64,000 nucleotides of DNA, from positions 5,420,762 through 5,484,761 of the forward strand of contig NC_047064.1 of NCBI RefSeq assembly GCF_902459465.1, given 5' to 3'. The DNA comes from Asterias rubens (Eukaryota > Echinodermata > Asteroidea > Forcipulatida > Asteriidae). Below, one piece after another: positions 59,101 to 64,000 of the stretch. Below the pieces are notes generated by a model. The model was given only the letters and a program-made list of their open reading frames with translations, ran no database searches and was not told the origin of the DNA. Every line of letters begins with the position of its first letter. Positions within the stretch are counted from its first letter, which is position 1. A program made the position numbers and the translations under genes.

Positions 59101-62100
59101 TAGGGTATCATCAGTCCGAAGCCTGGCCGAGCAGAAAGCACTACCTCCCCAATTTTACGTAGCAAGTGTCATGAAAGGGATTCGAACCCACACTCTGCTG
59201 ATCAAACACCAGAGCTTGAATCCGGTGCTCTTAACCGCTCGGCCATGACACGCCACAAACTACAGAGTATTCTGTTGTGCACCCAATTAAGCATGACAAT
59301 CAAGCTATACCAGGTGGTACTAATGTTGCCCATTCTATCCCAGATCTGGCTGGATGAGTCCGTCCTGCTAGAGCAAACAACCTGTTACAGTACCTCAGTA
59401 TACTCACAATGGGGCAGGGGGAGGTTTTACCACGGTACCCTGCACATGCTTGTAGGATTTCTCAGCAAAATGTGTCAAAGAGACGATACCGAAATGAAAT
59501 AGACCAAAGGGAAACTGCTTACCGTTATGGAATCTATGGGGTGAGAAAGGAAAGGGGTAAGAGGAATAATGGAAACTACAAGTATGGAAAACGGGATTTA
59601 GAAAAGCGAAATGAGCCCCTTTTTTTTTTACCTTGGAGGGCGCTCTCAACAGTCTTTTTGTCACTTACGGGAGATCATTTGAGTAAACGCGCTTCGTCCG
59701 GCACAGTTTTAGTCGCCGTTCTGTCACTTTTGTTGCACCGTAGTTTTAAGTTGATTTAGAGGTGGATTAGAACGGCTTCTTTAGAAGTCTTATTGTCCGT
59801 GAGGGACACGTTGCTGTGGTAGTAATGTGTTCCAGTCTTCAATAACTGTTTTGTGTATGAATGAATACCCTGGAAGTGTTGCAAATATGTTTGGGAGCAC
59901 CCTCACGAGGTCAAAAATAAGAAATTTTGCAATATTTACCTAATTGACAAAGGAAATGCAGAATATAAGAGGTCTCAGCTGAAAGAAGTCTGGGAGTATG
60001 GGCCAATTTCACAGAGCTGCTTAAGCACACAAGATGCTAAGCATAACAAAATGATGCTGACCAGAATATGGTTACTAGCCAAACTACCTACTCATTTCTG
60101 CTTCGCAGAGAGTAGTTAAGCAATATTTTCTGCTGAAGCATCTATGTGAAATTGGACCCAGGTTATGTGTTTTTGTGCCCATGCATAGGTAAGGCGGGTA
60201 GATTGGTTCAGTGTAAGAGATCAAGAGGTTGGAATGACCCATTGGGACAAATGGAAAATAGATTGGAATATAGTGTGCCAAGGTCCTTAGTACAATTTGT
60301 ATGGGTTTCATGAACTTGATTTTGCATTTTGGAGCTCCTGGTAATTGTTTTTTTTTTATCAAGAGTGGTCTTCATAGCATTTGTTTGGCAAAGAGAAACA
60401 TTGATTTGTTGATTCTAGGTATTTTTTGCAAATATATTTAAATTTATTTTTCGCTTAATGACCTTTTAAACATTATGAATATGAAATTTACCTTTCAATT
60501 TTTTGCTTTGTGCATGCTCTACATTTCTAGGCACTACTAGCTTACACAGATAACCCTATACCAAATTAGCAGAGAATGATGATCGTATCTGCATAGTTAT
60601 GAGACGAGCAGAGCCATAAGCCATTTTGAGGTACGGTGAACATACCACTACCCACTATTCGGTTTGGGTAAAATGGTTTGTACATATACCCAAACCAACC
60701 AGTGCATTAATATAAAGTGTCCACCATATCTCAAAAAGGCTAATACAACTGGCCATTGAATGACACTTAAGTGGTCTTATACTTACAAAACAACATACGG
60801 TGTTCTTTCAATTGCAACACTAAATCTTTTCACAAGGTTAGGGTTCTTGCTGATGTCAACCGTTGCTACATTTACCTTCCCCTTCAATCTGAAATCAAAG
60901 TCAAGAATTTAATGATAATAATAATAATATTCAAAGTTTTATAGAGCGCACATACCTACCAAACAAGGTACTCAAGGCGCTGAGTATACATTAAACAGAA
61001 AATCAGTTATTGAAGTTATGTATTCTGAGATCCAACTATGTAGCACCTTATATGGGTTTACAAGGTGCTACGGCGCATACAGCAGCCACAGCCAGGAACA
61101 CCGGGGCGAACTCCTTCTCTTTTCGATAAGGGCACTGGGTTCTTTCACATGCGTTACACAACACATGGGACCAACGGCTCTACGCCCCATCCGAAGGACG
61201 AAGCGATGGTTAAGTGTCTTGTTTAAGGACACAAGTACCACGGCTGGGGATTGATAACAGTTGAAAGTTAGAATTGAGAAATTTGAATGAAAGGGTTACT
61301 ATGAAGGGACAAGACACATTTCTTTTGTACCACAAACATTGAGGTGGCAGCAGACATACCAGGTGAATCCATTGTTCGCTGTAAATGTGATCATGCTAAG
61401 AACTTCGTTACTATGGAGGCTGGAAACTATCGTTTAAAAGTATCCCATTATGCATGGTTGGCCTCTCTATTTTCTCAATAACTTTGTTTGAGGGTACCAG
61501 TCCGAAGCCATACAACCCCCGAACGACCTGAAATTGTCATTTAGCCAGAGATCACGCACCATACTGATATTGGCTTAACAGAAAGACTGCCATCAGTAGG
61601 CTAGCGGCTCAGTTGGTAGACCCCAAGACTTTCATCCAAGGTTCAAGTGATGTTCTAATCAATTCAAGTACAAGTAACAACAGCAGAGACAATTAAATGG
61701 AGCAACAGCAAACTAACTTCAATTTTTCCATTTGAAACTTTGCAGTTAATCCACATTAACTTGAATAGTTATGCGTTATTTGTCTAGCAATTATTATAAA
61801 TTTACCTGTAGGCAACTGCCTCCCATGATGCGATAAGCGCCTCACACTGCGGTCTCTCAGGGTCACAGCTACAAACAAAAAAAATATCGGATATCAAAGT
61901 CCGGTGTTACATGGTCACAGTTTGTACCTATTAAACCTATAGCCAGCGTGTGTGTTTGCTGAGCCGTATCTTCCTTTCTTAATTCCCCACCTGTGTGCTT
62001 TGTTAATGGCACTTATTTTCATTCAAGACATGGTCATGCTTGAGGAATTATGCGGCATATAAGCTAATGCATGCCATAGCCGCACCCTCTTTCGACTCTG

Positions 62101-63202
62101 GGATGCTCGGGACGGGATGCTGACCGGTGCAAACCTCGGGGATGTGATGTGTCTGACGGCGCTACTGACTGGGCGTGGTACTGAGGGTTCTTGAACTAAT
62201 CTTAACTGTGATGTTCTACCGTACTACCAAAGGCTATCTACCGGTGGTGAGCGCCGGACTCCCCATTCCCAAGCACTCCTGGGTCGATTGAGCACAACTT
62301 AATGGTATTTCTTTGAATTATCTAATTTCATCGATTTCGGCCGAATCTTACTTTATCATCCTAATTCAGTTCATTGACGAATTGTGCCTTGATTTATTTT
62401 CCCTAACTTCATTTTGTCAACACCCTTTGTAAGCTTTGATTTTGTTAATAAATTAATTAATTAATTTTTACTGTACACAGAATGTTTCAACCCTTGTCTT
62501 CTTCAGTTGCTGGTTTTCCCTTTCTTTAATTGTTTTGGTAATTCCATTCTTTTATATAGTCTGCTGTGCGTACCAACTTATGGGGTTTAACCTTGTGAGT
62601 TGGTCGTACGTAACACAGGATTACTACCAAATATACTGCGTCCTACAGGCAACAACTTAATGAAGAATGTACACAAAGTATCTTAAAAAGATGACTATTA
62701 TTTTTTTGGCTCAATGCTTCCACTGAGCTATCCAGCAGAACCACTTGATGTTTACTTTGACAGGACCTCAGGTGTTTTAACTGGCATTTGACAAGTTAAC
62801 CACTGTTAAGGGAGAATGCTGTTTAAGAGTAGAGGTACAGCCAGTGCAAGGTGGTTTCCATTTGGAATTATCTTTGTGAACCTCTTTTCAGTGCTTTTGT
62901 TCTGCTATTTATTAGTTTTATTAGATAATCTGCAAAATACACTGTCTGTGGAAAAAGACTACGATTGACAATTCCCCCCTCCCCCTAAAAAAAATATAAA
63001 ATAAATCAAAATAAAAAAATACATTAAGAATTTAACAAATTGAGGCATGATGTTGCTACTTACAACTGGACCAGCCAGTCACCTGTGGTAGAGCCGGTAG
63101 ATGCTTGGGTAAGATGCTCAAAATCATCATCGTTGAGATATCTTCCTTGCACATTCTTGCTCTCACCAATCCACTCAAAGATCTCCTCTGCTTCATTGTG
63201 AC
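56126..63202 (-). CDS. Membrane-anchored thioredoxin-fold protein (3' part)
   Basis: Exons 63202-63064, 61868-61806, 60888-60787, 58283-58152, 56765-56729 and 56266-56126; all joints keep frame and have GT/AG borders; 204 residues and a stop. The first exon starts inside a codon (acceptor TGTCTTCAG), so the N-terminus, probably with a signal peptide, lies beyond 63202 or outside the window. A thioredoxin-like fold is suggested by LNDDDFEHL, TGDWLVQF, KVNVATVDI and the cis-proline region ERTPYVV. The usual CGHC active site is replaced by FCDPERPQC, two Cys six residues apart. A single membrane segment near the C-terminus (PGLFVIIAVCLVVLSLVL) and a short basic tail follow. This fits a type I membrane protein of the secretory pathway, perhaps a non-catalytic relative of the TMX/PDI group. 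I cannot name the orthologue. Introns hold several SINEs and foldbacks. Confidence 0.8.
56358..56705. mobile_element. MITE family E, copy 2
   Basis: Starts GTTAAAGGAACTTTACAGAATTGG and shares GACCCAGACGGCCGATTGATC and CTGCCGGCAACTGTTTTGG with 28866-29178. The right end is truncated. In the last intron of the thioredoxin-fold gene. Confidence 0.7.
56955..57075. mobile_element. Short palindromic element (TAGGACTAGTCCTA)
   Basis: ACACAAAGTATTAAGACTAGTC on the left and GACTAGTCCTATCTCTTTGTG on the right are inverted. The inside is repeats of the self-complementary TTAGGACTAGTCCTAA. About 120 bp. Confidence 0.65.
57424..57594 (-). mobile_element. tRNA-Leu-derived SINE, 5'-truncated copy
   Basis: Carries the same 3' body as 58961-59254 (ATGCAAGTCGCCAGACACAC to TCAGTCTGAAGCCTGGCC) but lacks the tRNA head. 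An open frame through it is not a gene. Confidence 0.85.
57796..58137. mobile_element. Foldback element (GTAGTGATCATTC arms)
   Basis: GTAGTGATCATTCATTTTTC with TTGCCAATGCCCAATCACAG is inverted at the right as CTGTGATTGGGCATTGGCAA-type sequence and GAATGATCACTAC; arms about 85-100 bp with few mismatches. It ends 15 bases before the donor of the exon at 58152. Confidence 0.85.
58961..59254 (-). mobile_element. tRNA-Leu-derived SINE, full-length copy
   Basis: On the minus strand it begins GGCGTGTCATGGCCGAGCGG, an A box of leucine-tRNA type, with a long variable arm and B box GTGGGTTCGAATCCC, then a 200-bp body ending GTCTGGCGACTTGCAT. Loop TTCAAGC suggests a CAA anticodon. It is a SINE, because the body continues past the tRNA part and a truncated sister lies at 57424-57594. 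Confidence 0.85.
60000..60158. mobile_element. Foldback element (GGGCCAATTTCACAGAGC arms)
   Basis: GGGCCAATTTCACAGAGCTGCT and TGCTGAAGCATCTATGTGAA with ATTGGACCC are inverted. About 159 bp, in an intron of the thioredoxin-fold gene. Confidence 0.8.
60905..61258 (-). mobile_element. SINE-like dispersed repeat
   Basis: Contains the widespread phrases GGCGAACTCCTTCTCTTTTC, CCCATCCGAAGGACGAAGCG and GTGTCTTGTTTAAGGACACA, and an ATAATAATAATATTC tail next to TTTTATAGAGCGCAC. Orientation is inferred from the AT-repeat tail at the low-coordinate end. In an intron of the thioredoxin-fold gene. Confidence 0.65.
61259..61805. other. intron of the thioredoxin-fold gene
   Basis: Intronic DNA. A segment at 61578-61660 (GGCTAGCGGCTCAGTTGGTAGA) resembles 57120-57150 (GGCTGCATACCTCAGCTGGTAAA) and may be a decayed tRNA-like head. 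Confidence 0.35.
61869..63063. other. intron of the thioredoxin-fold gene
   Basis: A block at 62090-62300 is GC-richer than its surroundings and ends in an AT-rich TTAATTAATTAATT tract, so it may be a retroelement tail. No motif was identified. Confidence 0.35.
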
Positions 63203-63354
63203 CTGAAGACAGGTAAATGAAAAATTGAGATATGGGCAAATTAAAAAAAAAAGCAGCATCAAAGAGGATGGAGACAGATAAATAAAAAAGGCGAAACAAC
63301 ATTTCTGTAATAATACAATAAACAAATAATATGAATACTTGTAGTGCACCAGTA

Positions 63355-63445
63355 ACTTTTACAGAGCAATAATGGTTAAGTGCCTTGCTCAAGAGCACTA
63401 GTGTCATTACTGGGATTCAAACCTACATTCTGCTGCTGACAACAC
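63355..63445 (-). mobile_element. Fragment of the SINE-like repeat at 60905
   Basis: AATGGTTAAGTGCCTTGCTC and AGAGCACTAGTGTCATTACT then GGGATTCAAACCTACATTCTGCTG, a B-box-like complement. Upstream of the first thioredoxin-fold exon in the window. Confidence 0.6.
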
Positions 63446-64000
63446 CACAAATCAGACATAAATGCAACAATGAGACAAGTCAGTGAACACATCTAGGCCT
63501 ATGTAATACTAAATATACTTGGCACACAAATGTGCTTTTACCGCACTGTTTGCTTTGCAAACTTGTAATAACTAAATTAATTTTGAACTATTATAAATAA
63601 ATAATTGTATTAATTTATCAAATGTACTTTTTTTTAAACAAAATTGTAAGCTCAGTGTATGTGTTCCTTCAAACATTGTTTCCATTCAACTAAATTGCCT
63701 TTTGTCTTTTCCCCTGATTGACTACAAATAGCACCATCCATTATTGATTGAATATTTATAATGTTGGCCTAGCTATTGTGCACAGTACGCTGTATGTACA
63801 TATAGTGTGCATTTAGAAGTAATTCACCTCAGACAAACCAAGGATCTGTTTGTGTTTGTTTTATTCTGAGCAACAGCTGTTGTTATGCACAGCTGTTGAA
63901 TGCACACGTGTAATATGCCAGTTGGTGCACAGATTTACAGAGTTAACCTACTGATGATTTCAGGCCCATGGTCAACTAGCACCATTATGCATTTCTCTGT
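63446..64000. other. right edge, no exon seen
   Basis: Probably an intron or the 5' flank of the thioredoxin-fold gene. I see no signal-peptide exon here. Confidence 0.3.

Noticed and set aside
59160-59254. Possible tRNA-Leu(CAA) gene on the minus strand
   Set aside because: It is followed by a 200-bp body found also at 57424-57594, as expected for a tRNA-derived SINE.
59409-59759. 116-codon open frame on the plus strand
   Set aside because: No recognisable domain, lies in an intron of the opposite-strand gene, and is rich in basic low-complexity sequence.

Overview
The window looks like nuclear DNA of an echinoderm, most likely a sea star. It is AT-rich, has short introns with GT/AG borders, and is full of foldback (inverted-repeat) elements and tRNA-derived SINEs. 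It also carries eight-cysteine insulin-like genes of the kind I recall being reported from ambulacrarians (octinsulins). No organism name can be read from the sequence; the assignment is inference.

Layout. 1-8.2 kb is repeats: a 408-bp direct repeat pair, foldbacks, a (AAT)72 tract, an AGGTCA-rich minisatellite and a SINE. 8.2-12.6 kb (+) is one long coding exon for a stonustoxin-like / fibronectin III / P-loop GTPase protein. 13.2-15.5 kb is a tandem duplication made through foldback elements. 19.9-24.7 kb and 30.0-33.5 kb (both -) hold two four-exon insulin-superfamily genes, assembled here by splice phase. 38.4-40.8 kb (-) is an uninterrupted BTB-BACK-Kelch gene. 47.7-52.3 kb (-) is a seven-exon secreted subtilisin-like (proteinase K type) protease with all catalytic residues. 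56.1-63.2 kb (-) is the 3' part of a membrane-anchored thioredoxin-fold protein that continues beyond the right edge. The remaining DNA is intergenic or intronic and mostly mobile-element debris.

The genes do not form one pathway. The linked pair is the two insulin-like genes: same strand, about 5.3 kb apart, identical intron phases (1, 2, 1), the same eight-cysteine spacing logic and the same dibasic processing sites, so they are tandem paralogues. The most notable inference is that a dibasic site conserved between the extra N-terminal cysteine and the classical B chain could give a hormone of three disulphide-linked chains.

The dominant repeat is a roughly 380-bp foldback MITE with TTAAAGGCAGTGGACACTATTGG-type ends, seen about 17 times. 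It sits in introns of most genes, in the Kelch 3' untranslated region, and within about 10 bases of splice donors. One copy holds a perfect 128-bp palindrome, and three consecutive copies show the chimeric pattern expected from unequal crossing-over. Coordinates of spliced genes come from manual translation and splice-site reading and have not been checked against transcripts.
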